Origin: Symbiodinium natans
Lineage: Eukaryota; Sar; Dinophyceae; Suessiales; Symbiodiniaceae
DNA length: 57,500 bases
Direction: 5' to 3'
NCBI GenBank assembly: GCA_905221605.1
Contig: CAJNDS010002001.1
Span: forward strand, 167,501 to 225,000
The number at the start of each line of letters is the position of its first letter. Within the stretch, counting starts at the first letter, position 1. Both the position numbers and the translations under genes were made by a program. Of this stretch, positions 21,032 to 31,088 are shown piece after piece. The notes beneath the pieces were generated by a model that made no database searches, had not been told where the DNA came from, and saw only the letters and a list, made by a program, of their open reading frames with translations.

Positions 21032-23463
21032 TTAGGGGGTGAATTCCAACACTAAACCATCAACAACCAATTCAGCACTGCCCCAGGTCACAATACCGCC
21101 TTCGACAACGGCAGCAAAAGCAGCGACATGATAACTTTTGACAGCCTGGACCTCTTGAACGCCCTTCAGCAGATGTTGCACGGAGGCACTGTCACCTCCA
21201 TGGGAAGCAGGGCCCCAAGTCACAACAGACCCGTCGGCCAGAATGGCAGCAAAAGCGCCGTGAGATGCTTGGATCTGCTGCACACCCTTGAGCTGATGTT
21301 GTACAGCACTGCTGTCGCCACCGCTGTCAGCATTGCCCCAGGTCACAACAGACCCATCGCCCAGAATGGCGGCAAAAGCATCCTCAGATGCTTGGATCTG
21401 CTGCACGCCCTTGAGCTGACCTTGCACAGCACTGCTGTCGCCACCACTGTTAGCCTGGCCCCAGGTCACAACAGACCAATCGCCCAGAATGGCAGCAAAA
21501 GCGCCGTGAGATGCTTGGATCTGCTGCACGTCCTTGAGCTGATGTTGTACAGCACTGCTGTCGCCACCATACTCAGCACTGCCCCAGGTCACAACAGACC
21601 CATCGCCAAGAATCGCAGCAAAAGCATCCTGAGTTGCTTGGATCTGCTGCACGTCCTTCAGCTGAGCTTGCACAGCATTGCTGTCGCCACCACAGTCAGA
21701 GCAGCCCCAGGTAACAACAGACCCATCACCGAGGATGGCGGCAAAAGCATCGTGAGATGCTTGGATTTGCCGCGCATTCTTCAGCTGAAGTTGCGCAGCA
21801 CTACTGTCGCCACCGCAGTCAGCATTGCCCCAGGTCACAACAGACCCATCGCCCAGAATGGCGGCAAAAGCATCCTCAGATGCTTGGATCTGCTGAACGC
21901 CCTTGAGCTGGCCTTCCACATCAATAATGCTGCCCCCATCGCCGCAAACGCCCCAGGCCACAACGGACCCATCGCCCAAAATGGCAGCAAAAGCGCCGTC
22001 GGAAGCTTGGATGTCCTGCACATCCTTTAGCCTCGGTTGCTGAGTTCATAAGCCCCCAAAAAGTGTAACCTGTCAGTTTTATAGGGTATTCTAGTATCCC
22101 AAAAAGTGTAAAGTGTAAGCACTCAGCTGCTAAGTAGCTGCCCTTCCACAGAACTGCTGTCGCCACCAAAGTCTTCCTCGCCCCAGGTCACAACTGTACC
22201 ATCGCCCAGGAGAGCAGCAAAAGCCCTGGAGGACGCCTTAGCTGCTGAGTTCATAGGCCCCCCCACTTTCAGCTCTATAGGGGGGTTATAGTATCCCAAA
22301 GAACCCTAAACCCTAAACCCTGAACCCTAAACCCTAAACCCTAGTGTAAAGCCTACTCACTTAGCTACTAAGATGCTTGGATCTGCTGCACGTCCTTGAG
22401 CTGATGTTGTACAGCACTGCTGTCGCCACCATGGCAAGTCTTGCCCCCCCAGGTCATAACCTTACTTCTCCAATAACCAAGGGAAAATATTAATCTTGAT
22501 TATTCCAACTAAATAAGGAAAGCCAACAAGTTTAAAGTCCCTAAACCCTAAACCCTAAACCCTAAACCCTACACCCTAAACCCTAAACCCTAAACCCTAA
22601 ACCCTAAACCCTAAACCCTAAGCTGTTGGAGAAGTAAGTAACAGACCCATCGCCGAGGATCGCGGCAAAAGCGCCCTCGTTGGCGCAGACCTTAACCTGG
22701 GATGACCCTTAGGTTTAGGGTTTAGGGTTTAGGGTTTAGGAAAAATATTCCTGAATATGAATCCTCTTAAACCCCAGAAGGGAAGACATAAACTGTCCCA
22801 AGTCCTCTTAAACCCAATAAGGGAATCTACAAAAATGTCCCTTAAGGGCCTAGGAACCTTTATCTATACATATATATATATACTTGGCTGCACTCAGGAG
22901 GGGAGGTATAAATTAAACTTTTAAAGCTGCCATATTAAGAAACCCAATAAACCCAAAAAGGGTAAGGCTCTAATGTTACAGTAAAGTACCACAAAGATTC
23001 GTGGTCTTGGGCCCTTAGGGATATATAAACTGTCCTAAAAACCCCAGGAACCTTGCGCATGTACAAGGTCAGCGCATCGCCGTTCTGCAGCCGCAGCTCC
23101 CGCAGCGTGCCATCTCCATCAAGGATGCCTCCCGAGGAGTCGACGAGTCCTTGGTGAACGAAGGGTTTAGGGTTTAGGGTTTAAAGGGTAAAGGGTAAAG
23201 GGTTTAGGGTTTAGGGTTTAGGGTTTAGGGTTTAGGGTTTACGGAACCCTTAAATTGGGGATCATATACGCTATACTGCTCCCTATTAAAGTATATGCAA
23301 CCATAAACCCTTTTAGGGCTCAGTTCGTCCACAAGGGTCTGCCACGGCCAACTGCCAGAGCTTTCTGCGCTCTGCGATTGAAGGCTTCGAAGGGTTCATC
23401 TCCGTCGGCTTCCAGTGCAACAGAGCGGCCACTTAGCAGGCGCACCTCTATCGCAAGGGACAT
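21032..23463 (-). CDS. UBL-domain plus RCC1-like repeat protein, six exons
   Basis: Exons on the minus strand: 23463-23340, 23149-23052, 22696-22643, 22460-22377, 22236-22139 and 22031-21032. Together they make 1458 nt, exactly 486 codons with the stop. Residues 1-75 (IEVRLLSGRSVALEADG ... LRELRLQNGDALTLYM) resemble a ubiquitin-like domain. The rest is a 33-residue repeat, FAAILGDGSVVTWG followed by GGDSSAVQxQLKxVQQIQAS, a form of RCC1/beta-propeller repeat that I associate with dinoflagellate proteins annotated HERC-like; no HECT domain is present. Each intron is a TIR element whose target duplication supplies the splice sites. The last repeats are atypical (VKSYHVAAFAAVVEGGIVTW) and the stop lies in CCCCCTAA, the edge of a telomeric block, so the 3' end may be truncated. 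Function unknown; possibly a protein-interaction scaffold. Confidence 0.82.
22032..22138 (-). mobile_element. Introner, RCC1-like gene intron 5 (TIR family 3)
   Basis: In gene sense: exon GGGCA, then GCTA + CTTAGCAGCTGAGTG ... ACTCAGCAACCGAG, then GCTA. The duplicated GCTA is perfect. Treating the first GCTA as intron start (GC-AG) restores the codons for VEGQLKDVQ. 107 bp. Confidence 0.85.
22237..22376 (-). mobile_element. Introner, RCC1-like gene intron 4 (TIR family 3)
   Basis: Gene sense: CAA, GCAT + CTTAGTAGCTAAGTG ... ACTCAGCAGCTAAG, GCGT. Target duplication GCAT/GCGT (one change). The GC-AG intron restores QIQASSRAF. It contains a CCCTAAA block (22301-22344, plus orientation). 140 bp. 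Confidence 0.82.
22461..22642 (-). mobile_element. Introner, RCC1-like gene intron 3 (TIR family 4)
   Basis: Gene sense: GGGTCT, GTTA + CTTACTTCTCCAACAG ... TTATTGGAGAAGTAAG, GTTA. Perfect 4-bp duplication; GT-AG. Joining gives GDGSVMTWG. A block of telomeric repeats (22538-22620) begins about 21 bp inside the 5' end. 182 bp. Confidence 0.85.
22697..23051 (-). mobile_element. Introner, RCC1-like gene intron 2 (CTGGG...CCCAG ends)
   Basis: Gene sense: CGCAAG, GTTC + CTGGGGTTTTTAGGACAG ... CATCCCAG, GTTA. Duplication GTTC/GTTA; GT-AG. It contains two related AT-rich segments (near 22745-22870 and 22900-23050) and a telomeric block at 22711-22740. A relative of the body is at 50455-50605. 355 bp, possibly two nested copies. 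Confidence 0.7.
23150..23339 (-). mobile_element. Introner, RCC1-like gene intron 1 (TIR family 1)
   Basis: Gene sense: GGCA, GACC + CTTGTGGACGAACTGAGC ... GTTCACCAAG, GACT. GA-AG intron. Joining restores the UBL segment GRGRLVDSSGG. Telomeric repeats (about 23163-23246) begin within about 12 bp of the 3' end. 190 bp. Confidence 0.8.
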
Positions 23464-23699
23464 GATCCGAGCAACGCCCGACAGCACAGCTTGAGAACAA
23501 TTGGTCCCTGAGCCTGTGCAGCCTCGATCCAGAAAAAACACACATCAGGCTTCTCTGTGCAGATGCGTTCTGGTTCGTGCGGGTCATGAAAGCCCTAAAC
23601 CCCTTAAAACCCTAGCCACAACCCTGAACCCTGAACCCTGAACCCTGAACCCTAAACCCTAAACCCTAAACCCTAAACCCTAAACCCTTCAACAAGTAA

Positions 23700-25345
23700 G
23701 TAGAAGCAGCAGCTTGGGCCCGCAGCCACAAGACACCCAGGGAGAAGATGTCGAAGGAGTAGCCAGGCCTCGTCTGCACTGGCTGTGCGATTTGGGTTTA
23801 GGGTTTAGGGTTTAGGGTTTAGGGATTAGGGGTCAGGGCTTAGGGTTTAGGGTTTTAGGGTATTAGGGTATTAGGGTTTTAGGGTTTTAGGTTTAGGTAG
23901 GGTTTAGGGTGTAGGGTCTAGGTGTCATCGAAGCTCTATAGGCCCTTCGAGCCTAAACCCCGAGCCCGAAACAATGTTTCGGGATGATCTCAGGCTTCTT
24001 TCGGTTTGTAGGCGGCATGACTACTGTTCGCTGAAGAGCCACCCACAACATCAAGAATAAGAGTCCCTATGTTGACCCTGCAAAAAGAGAGTAGCTACCC
24101 TAAACCCTAAACCCTAAACCCTAAACCCTAAACCCTAAACCCTAAACCTTTTTTTGTTTTGGTGTTTTGTTTTTGTTTTTTTTTGGGGGGGGGAGGGTTA
24201 AATAGATGATGGATGGCCTGAAGCCGAAGCCCTAGCCAGGTGTGAGGGTTTGGGGTTGTGGGTGAACTCTCGTCCCAACCCTCAAAGGCCACAACTTGAT
24301 TGGTTTAGGGCTTAGGGCTTAGGGCTTAGGGCTTCGGGTTACCGGGCTTAGGGTTTCGGGTTTGGGCATAGGGTTTAGGGTTAAGGGCAGGCCGGGCTTC
24401 GGGTGGCGAGGGCCGCCAAACTTCATGCGAAAGGTGAGGGTTGTTTAGGGTTTAGGGTTTAGGGTTTAGGGTTTAGGGTTTAGGGTTTAGGGTTTAGGGT
24501 TTAGGGTTTAGGGTTTAGGGTTTAGGGTTTAGGGTTTAGGTAGGAGTTTACCTACTGTTGGTTAGCCGAGGAAAGGAATGAGGGCCCTGTATATACCCTT
24601 TATAAGGGATCATATAGGGTACCTCATTCCTCCATTCTCTACTAACCAACAGTAAGTTTAGGGTTTAGGAGCCTTTGCAGCTGTTCAACTTCCAGATTTG
24701 TCAGACATGCAGAATCAGAAAGAGAGAAAGCTTGCTGGCTGAAAACAGGCATGAGAGGCAAAGCACTGCATTCGGAAGATCCTGCTCGTCAAAGAGGGTT
24801 CAACCTCCTGCTGCCATTCCAGTGGGCTGGTGAACCAGTTCCACCATTGCCAGCTCCACTGCCAACTCCGTTGGCACCCGGGTCTGAGTTTCGAAGAGCC
24901 GCCTTTCGATCTCTCTTACGGATGTCCGGTGCCACGTACCAATTGACAACGCACTGCCAACAGTAGTGGTGCTTATGCGGCACCAGTCACCCTGACGCAT
25001 GGCCGTTGCTCACAGCTTCATGGTCCGTATTCTTCCTAAGGTCAGAGAAGGGCCCAACACTTCCTGAGTGAGGAGTCAAGATTTCGATTGTGCTTAAAGG
25101 CAGCTCCAGGGAATACTATTTCCAACTTTTCCGACCCCTCTGTTGGGCCTTGGACTGTGTTGAAGGTGAGCTCAATTTGCGAAAATCGGGGACCCCTAAA
25201 TAGACCCAAAATAGTAGGATTCCCTTGTAACAAGGACCCCAATAAGGTACCCCTAATTTGGGAAACCCCCCTTGGTGAAGGTGAGCGCAAGCTGCGACGA
25301 GGTCCCGGCAGCTCAAAGTTGACTCCTTCCCGACGGACCTGCGAG
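23700..25345 (-). CDS. Protein-kinase-like exon fragments
   Basis: Three minus-strand pieces appear in the order expected of a kinase C-lobe. 25345-25290 reads STLSCRDLVAACAHLHQ (helix alphaE-like, before the HRD loop). About 24983-24850 reads CVVNWYVAPDIRKRDRKAAL (APE-like motif as APD). 23795-23700 reads TRPGYSFDIFSLGVLWLRAQ (subdomain IX, DxxSLGV). The HRD and DFG exons were not located. The intron at 25080-25290 has direct copies of GCTCACCTTCA at its edges. An additional exon-like piece at about 24055-23975 cannot be placed. Kinase identity rests on three short motifs; it may be a broken or inactive copy. Confidence 0.4.
24443..24541 (+). repeat. Longest clean TTTAGGG run in this part
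   Basis: About fourteen consecutive TTTAGGG units without interruption, ending directly at the left side of an inverted-repeat element (24552-24655). Confidence 0.93.
24552..24655. mobile_element. Inverted-repeat element, CTACTGTTGGTTAG...CTAACCAACAGTAAG
   Basis: Ends are inverted (ACTGTTGGTTAG / CTAACCAACAGT). The body holds GGAATGAGGG ... TACCTCATTCC, shared with 17330-17445 and 46686-46765. About 104 bp, non-coding, bordered on both sides by telomeric units. Confidence 0.75.
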
Positions 25346-25372
25346 GGGTGTAGGGGAAGTGGATCGGTTCGG

Positions 25373-26110
25373 TTTAGGGTTTAGGGTTTAGGGTTTAGGG
25401 TTTAGGGTTTAGGGTTTAGGGTTTAGGGTTTAGGGCTTAGGGTTTAGGGTTTAGGGTTTAGGGTTTAGGGCGTTAAGACCCCAGGGTCCATGTGCACCCC
25501 CTGGCATCGACTTGGGCCTCAAAGTCACTATCTAGGAACCCGAACCTCCTGAACCACACCCCCCCCCCCCTTACGAATGCCTCTAAAGCCTGAGCCCTAA
25601 ACCCCAAACCCCAAACCCCAAACCCTAAACCCCAAACCCCAAACCCTAAACCCTAAACCCTGAACCCTAAACCCCAAACCCTAAACCCCAAACCCTAAAC
25701 CCTAAACCCTGAGCTTTTCTGTTCGCATCTGGGCTGCGCAGCCGCCAGCCTTTGAGGCTGCCGGGCGCTGCCGAAGAGTCGCTTGGGGTTTAGGGTTCAG
25801 AAGCTTTAGGGTTTAGGGTTTAGGGTTTAGGGTTTAGGGTTCAGTGTTTAGGGTTTAGGGTTCAGGGTTTAGGGTTTAGGGTTCAGAAGCTTGAGGGTTT
25901 AGGGTTTCGGGTTTAGGGTTCAGGGTTTAGGAGTTGAGGGGCTGAGGCTATAGGGTTTCGGGTTTCGGGCTGAGGGGCCTCGAGGTCAAAGATATCTTGT
26001 TGTTTTTGCCTTGCGCCGGGGGTGGGGGGGGGGCGGGGTTGAAGCTGTAAGGGCTACTTTAACCCTAAACCCTAAACCCTAAACCCCTAACCCCTAACCC
26101 CTAAACCCTA
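25373..26110. repeat. Mixed TTTAGGG and CCCTAAA/CCCCAAA blocks
   Basis: 25373-25475 TTTAGGG; 25600-25715 CCCTAAA and CCCCAAA alternating; 25805-25925 TTTAGGG with TTCAGGG; 26061-26145 CCCTAAA. Only 25715-25790 and 25970-26050 are unique; no gene is supported there. Confidence 0.88.
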
Positions 26111-26154
26111 AACCCTAAACCCTAAACCCTAAACCCTAAACCTCCAACCCTAAA

Positions 26155-26215
26155 CGCGCTCTGGAGGGCTCATCCCCGCAGGAGCAGGTCACTTCTGGCG
26201 AGCCTGCCGAGGTTT
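26155..26215 (+). CDS. Possible micro-exon
   Basis: SSPQEQVTSGEPAE can be read between AG and a G-rich boundary, surrounded by telomeric blocks. Too short to assign. Confidence 0.2.
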
Positions 26216-26719
26216 AGGGTTTAGGGTTTGGGGTTGAGGGGTTTGGGGTTTGGGGTTTGGGGTTTAGGGTTTAGGGTTTAGGGTTTAGGGTTTAGGGTTT
26301 AGGGTGATTGTCGGTTCTTGTTCTTGTTGGAAGTGCTCCTCCTTCATCAGGCCTCCTGTGATCAAGATGAGAAGGGGATCGTACAGAAACGCTAAACCGA
26401 ACCTTAACCCTAAACCCTAAACCTCAAACCGGAAACCCTCGGGGTTTAGGGTTTAAGGCTAAGGGCCTACACTTTCTAGGTGGTTGCAGTGGCATCCTGG
26501 GAAACGCAGAACCGCACCCTCCCCTAGAGCGTTTCGGGTTGAGAGCTTAGGGGGTTTAGGATTTATAGGGTATAGGGTATAGGGTATAGGGTTTAGGGTT
26601 TAGGGTTTAGGGTTTGGTAGTTACATGGTCCCTAAATGTGGGCCCTTACAAGGGCAGAGCCAAGCCACTGTGCAGGAAGTAAAGCCTGTAGATGCGGACA
26701 GCATTCAGTAGTGAGTACC

Positions 26720-26806
26720 TGGGACCCTATTTACCTACAGCTTGAAGGGTTATACCTACTAAATAGGGGGTACGTACTACTAAGCTGTAGGTAAGAATGG
26801 TCCCCT
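26720..26806. mobile_element. MITE, GGGACCCTATTTACCTACAG termini
   Basis: The left arm GGACCCTATTTACCTACAGC is inverted to the right arm GCTGTAGGTAAGAATGGTCC. Short internal loop, non-coding. Confidence 0.7.
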
Positions 26807-27284
26807 CTTGTAGCCAACTTCTACGCTGCCAGAGATTGTCTGCGCTTTCTCTGGGCATGCGCATGCGCTGCCAACATGGCTGCTATTGTGGTGTGGACGG
26901 GGATGCTCTGGGCAGTCGCGTGCTGGTAACAGGGATGCTCCCCGGGCACTTAATGCGCGTGGAGCTAACCCACTCTCCTTAAATTCTCCCTAAACCCTAA
27001 ACCTTACACCCTACACCCTAAACGCTAACCCACAACACTCTTTAGGTCTTTAGGGTCTAGTTGCACTTCTACGTGTTTTTTGAACGACTTCGGTTCTTAT
27101 AGGGCTTTGGGGCTTATTGCGGGCGTGGGGCTTGTGGACTTAGGCCTGAACAATGACTTCAGTGGTTTTGGGTTTAGGGTTTAAGGGTCAGGGTTGTATT
27201 TTGGGGCTTCAGGGTTTACAGGGCTGGTGCTTTAGGGCTTAGGGCTTATAGGGTTTAGGGTCCATTTAGGTGGCTGTGGCTTTT

Positions 27285-27420
27285 CTGCTCTGCCTGCCGG
27301 GCGAAGTTCGCGTCGCAAGCAATCTAAAGCCGCAAGGGTCCAAGAACCGCAAGAAGAGAGCGGCAAACGGCGAGCTGGCCCCTGTGGGTCTTGAGAGCCT
27401 GATGACTAACGTCCAAATTC
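27285..27420 (+). CDS. Possible exon, lysine/arginine-rich
   Basis: The plus frame reads LKPQGSKNRKKRAANGELAP and VGLESLMTN. The segment lies between TTTAGGG blocks with an AG acceptor at the left. The minus strand is also partly open (LAVCRSLLAVLGPLRL), so strand is uncertain. Confidence 0.3.
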
Positions 27421-28318
27421 AACCCTAAACCCTAAACCCTAAACCCTAAACCCTAAACCCCAAACCCTCAACCCATCAACCCTCAACCCTCAACCCTTGG
27501 TTGTTGAGATTGGGGGTTTCAGGCTTCGGGTTGAAATCTTGCTGCTTGGACCCTGTGGCCATGACTCTCAACTTGAGACGACTTTGCTCTAGTAGGATTT
27601 AGGGTTTAGGGTTTAGGGTTTAGGGTTTAGGGTGCAGGGTTTAGGGTTTAGGGTGTGACATGACTCCCGAAACCCTGCAACTTAGGTAAGAACTCGTGGG
27701 CACACAGAGCCAGATGGGATTTGACCCTAAACCCTAAACCCTAAGCCCTAAACCCTAAACCTTTTAGACCCTAGACCCTCCACCCTAAACCCCCTGGCTA
27801 TTTTGGGTTTAAGGTTGCTTCCTGCAATCGTGTGCCCCAGACATGCAAGCCATGGAAAAAGGGGGAAAGTTTGGGGGGTTATTCGGGACTAAGTTGCTTG
27901 GAGGAATTAGGACCTAGAGGTTCAGGGTTGGTACGGCAGGGGGTTTAGGGTTTATTTAGGGTTTAGGGTTTAGGGTTTAGAGTTTAGGGTTTAGGGTTTA
28001 GGGGTATACGGTGTATTCCGGCGCTTGCCGGGTCCATAGGGTTCGGTCTAGAGGGTCCATAGTGTTTGGGGCTTGGGGTTTAGGGTTCAGGGTTTGGGGT
28101 TTAGGGTTTAGGGCTTCGGGTCTTGTAGGCTTTATGGGGAGTTTCGGGTCCACAAAGCGAGACGACGGGCTCTTTCAGCTAGGCTGGATGGGCCATGGCC
28201 TGGGCGCGACACAGTTTAGGGCTTAGGCTTTAGGGCTTAGGGCTTAGGGTTTAGGGTTTAGGGTGTAGGGTTTAGGGTTGGTTTACGGTTTAGGGTCTCT
28301 CCTTCTCTTAGGCTTCTT

Positions 28319-28455
28319 TAGGGTAGTTTCATGTGGTGTCGAACCTCCTGTAAAGGGTTCGATGTAAGGGCCCTGAATTGTAGAGGGGAAAAAAGGGTAT
28401 ATACGGGGTACCCTTTTTAGGGCCCATACTAAGGGACCATGACATGAAACTACCC
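28319..28455. mobile_element. MITE, GGGTAGTTTCATGT...ACATGAAACTACCC
   Basis: 14-bp near-perfect terminal inverted repeats, body about 110 bp with CCCTGAATTG and GGGGTACCC words, non-coding. Confidence 0.78.
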
Positions 28456-28789
28456 TCAGACCTCTAAACCCTCCAAAATCTATAAACCCCGAAGCCCTGC
28501 ACACCCTCTAAACCCTGTAAACCCTATGTACGCTCTATAAGCCCTATCAATCCTACTCTTTTTGCTTACACTTTCGTAGTAAGTACCCCCTGTTCGGAAG
28601 GCAGAACGTTTTGGGTTTAGTAAGGGTTCAAACCCTGAATACTAAACCCTAAACCCTCAACCCTAAATACCAAACACTAAGCCCCAACTAAACCCTACTG
28701 AACCCTAGACCCTAGACCCTAAACCCCAGTAGCCCTAGACCCTAAACCCCAGTAGCCCTAAGCCCCAAACCCTAGTAGCCCTACATTCT

Positions 28790-29030
28790 ATTTTGGCAAT
28801 TTAAGCTACCCTAAACCCTAAACCCTGAACCCTACACCCTACACCCTAAACCCTAAACCCTAAACGCTAAACCCTAAACCCTAAACCCTAAACCCTAAAC
28901 CCTAAGCCTAAACCCTAAACCGAAGCCCTAAAGTCTGGCTTGCGCGTTCAATTCATGTGCAAGAGCCAGCCTGCCACAGGGTTTAGGGTTTAGGGTTTAG
29001 GGTTACTAGAAAAACCCGGCCCGCTTGGCC
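28790..29030. repeat. CCCTAAA block then TTTAGGG block
   Basis: CCCTAAA/CCCTACA units to about 28925, unique 50 bp, then three TTTAGGG units at 28978-29003. Confidence 0.88.
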
Positions 29031-29031
29031 T

Positions 29032-29147
29032 TACCTTTTGGAGCCGTCGGCAAAGGCATTCGCTTTCTGCCTGCCTGCTGCTGTTGCAAGGCCGCATGAG
29101 TCGGCGGCGGTCTCTTCTGACTTGCAGCCGGCTTCTCAGGCTTAGGT
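29032..29147 (-). CDS. Exon with glutamine/lysine-rich low-complexity protein
   Basis: The minus frame reads PEKPAASQKRPPPTHAALQQ and QQAGRKRMPLPTAPKG, then GGTAAGG, a good GT donor. The bases on either side are telomeric or unique non-coding. It could be an upstream exon of the kinase-like gene on the same strand; the protein is probably disordered. Confidence 0.4.
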
Positions 29148-29563
29148 CCTGTGGCAGCCCTTAGCCAGGACCCCAGGCATCAACCCTACAATTTCCATCA
29201 ACCCTACACTACTCTGAACTGAACCAAACATCCAGGCCAGGCCATGTGCTTGGAGAACCCACCTTAAACCTTAAACCTTAAACCCTAAATCCTAAACCCA
29301 AACCCAAACCTAAACCCTACTTCCTTTCCTTAAGAAACCCAAGCCTAGCTTGTAGTTTATTGCAATAGACCCCGTATATGTGATACTTAGGGAACCTGCA
29401 AAACAAGGTTTTGGGTTCTTAAGGCTATCGAGGCAAAAGGACTTCTACATGGTTGACGTGATATTCCTCTGCTACAAGGGCTTTTGGGCTCTTTACGTAC
29501 CTAAACTGGTATCTTGTTCAGGAAGAACAACCTCAGTTGCCATGACACGGTTACAAAAGGCCG

Positions 29564-29663
29564 TACCTTGGGGACCAGCTGAACCCTAAAAGGATTTATT
29601 GTTCATATACCTTTAAAGGAATTCATAGTATATGACCGAAGCGTAGGGTTCATTTGGTGCCGC
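29564..29663. mobile_element. Family-1 TIR element outside a recognised gene
   Basis: Begins CCTTGGGGACCAGCTGAACC and ends GGGTTCATTTGGTGCCGCGG. These are the same termini as the family-1 introns of the ankyrin gene, slightly decayed at the right end. Confidence 0.65.
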
Positions 29664-29931
29664 GGGTACCGGCTGAAGTTCGTCAGGGGTTATTTTCGTG
29701 AAGCGTTGGGCAAGCCTAAACCCCCCTTCTTCTTGAGAACCTGAAACCGTAAGTCTCTTAAGCCGCAATTAGCTCAACCCCCCAAACCCTAAACAATGGT
29801 TCAACCCTAAACCCTAAACCCTACAAGTCTAGATAGAAGTGAGCTTAACCCAAGACCCGCTCAACCCAAAAATGCCTAAACCCAAACCCTACACCCTGTA
29901 ACCCTGCAAGCCCTTCAATGATCCCAAACCC

Positions 29932-30112
29932 TAAACCCCTCAACCCTAGCCCTAAACCCTAAACCCCTAAACCCCTAAACCCCTAAACCCCTAAACCCCT
30001 AAACCCCTAAACCCCTAAACCCCTAAACCCCTAAACCCCTAAACCCTAAACCCTAAACCCTAAACCCTAAACCCTAAACCCCCCAAACCCTAAACCCCAA
30101 ACCCTAAAGCTC
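29932..30112 (+). repeat. CCCCTAAA (8-bp) and CCCTAAA (7-bp) array
   Basis: About ten perfect CCCCTAAA units (29955-30040) followed by CCCTAAA units. The octamer variant is locally homogenised, showing that non-canonical units are amplified in place. Confidence 0.92.
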
Positions 30113-31088
30113 GCAGATCAGTGGCTGGAGGGAAGTCCGTCCGCTCCTCCACCGCAGGGGCCCGGTTGCCCGCGCCCACGCTCCTGGGAAGAAGGGGCTT
30201 TAGAGCCCTTTGGGGTGTATAGGGTTTAGGGTTTAGGGTTAGGGTTTAGGGTTTAGGGTTTAAGGTTTAGGGTTTGGGGTTGAGTTTGAGACACAATTTT
30301 CGCAAGCCATGCGTGAAAGCTACAAGAAGCGTGCGTGCGACCCATACCCCCCCCCCCCCTAACTCCGGAAGCCCTATACCCTAAACCCTGAACCCAGAGC
30401 CCTAAATAAAGCCCCAATCCCTAAGCCCTGAGCCCTAAGCCCTAAACCCGAGCCCTAAACCCTAAATCCTAAACCCTAGCCCTAAACCCTAAGCCCTAAA
30501 CCCTAAACCCTAAACCCTAGCCCTAAACCCTAAACCCCTATGTCAGACGCGAAGGCAACGGGCTCCAGAGCTCCCAGTCGCCCGGTCTGGCAAAGCCATA
30601 GAGGCCCTGGCAGGGTTTGTCCCTAGGGTGTTTAGGGTGTGTGGGTTTAGGGTTTAGGGTTTAGGGTTCAGGGTTCAGGGTTCAGGGTTTAGGGTTTAGG
30701 GTTTAGGGTTTAGGGTTTAGGGTTTAGGGTTTAGGATTTAGGGTGGCCCCTAGGGTTGTTGAGATTTTTTGTGGGGTTAGGGTTAGGGTTGAGAGGTTTT
30801 AGGGTTTCGGGCTTAGGGCTTAGGGCTTAGGGCTTAGGGCTTAGGGTTTAGGGCTCAGGGTTTAGGGTGTGGGGTTTTAGTCAAAGGCATATATATATAT
30901 ATATATATGGTCACCCCCCCCCCAATGGACCCACCGCGGGCCTTGATCTTTGCAAAAGTACCGCAAATACCGATAAAACCTATGCTGTCTGGTGATTTTC
31001 CGGTGACCGGATTTTTGACTGTATTCCTTAATTCACCCTCTCACACACGCACGGAGGGTTTTTCTTTCTGTTGGCTTTTGTTTATAAT
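30113..31088. other. Telomeric-repeat desert
   Basis: TTTAGGG or CCCTAAA blocks (30220-30285, 30370-30540, 30640-30745, 30770-30880), a poly-C run near 30348, a (TA)n run at 30890-30907 and short unique islands (30113-30200, 30541-30620, 30915-31088). No convincing gene. Confidence 0.55.

Larger units (their letters stand above)
25790..28320. other. Telomeric-repeat desert with islands
   Basis: Apart from the two possible exons at 26155 and 27285 and one MITE, this stretch is TTTAGGG/CCCTAAA blocks (26215-26305, 26400-26430, 26560-26620, 27420-27500, 27595-27655, 27720-27800, 27940-28010) with 50-200 bp unique islands. 26797-26982 is open on the plus strand but unlike protein. Confidence 0.55.

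Noticed and set aside
21128-22030. 300-codon plus-strand frame opposite the RCC1-like exon
   Set aside because: Shadow of the 99-bp coding repeat. The minus frame matches the FAAILGDGSVVTWG family and joins in phase to upstream exons.
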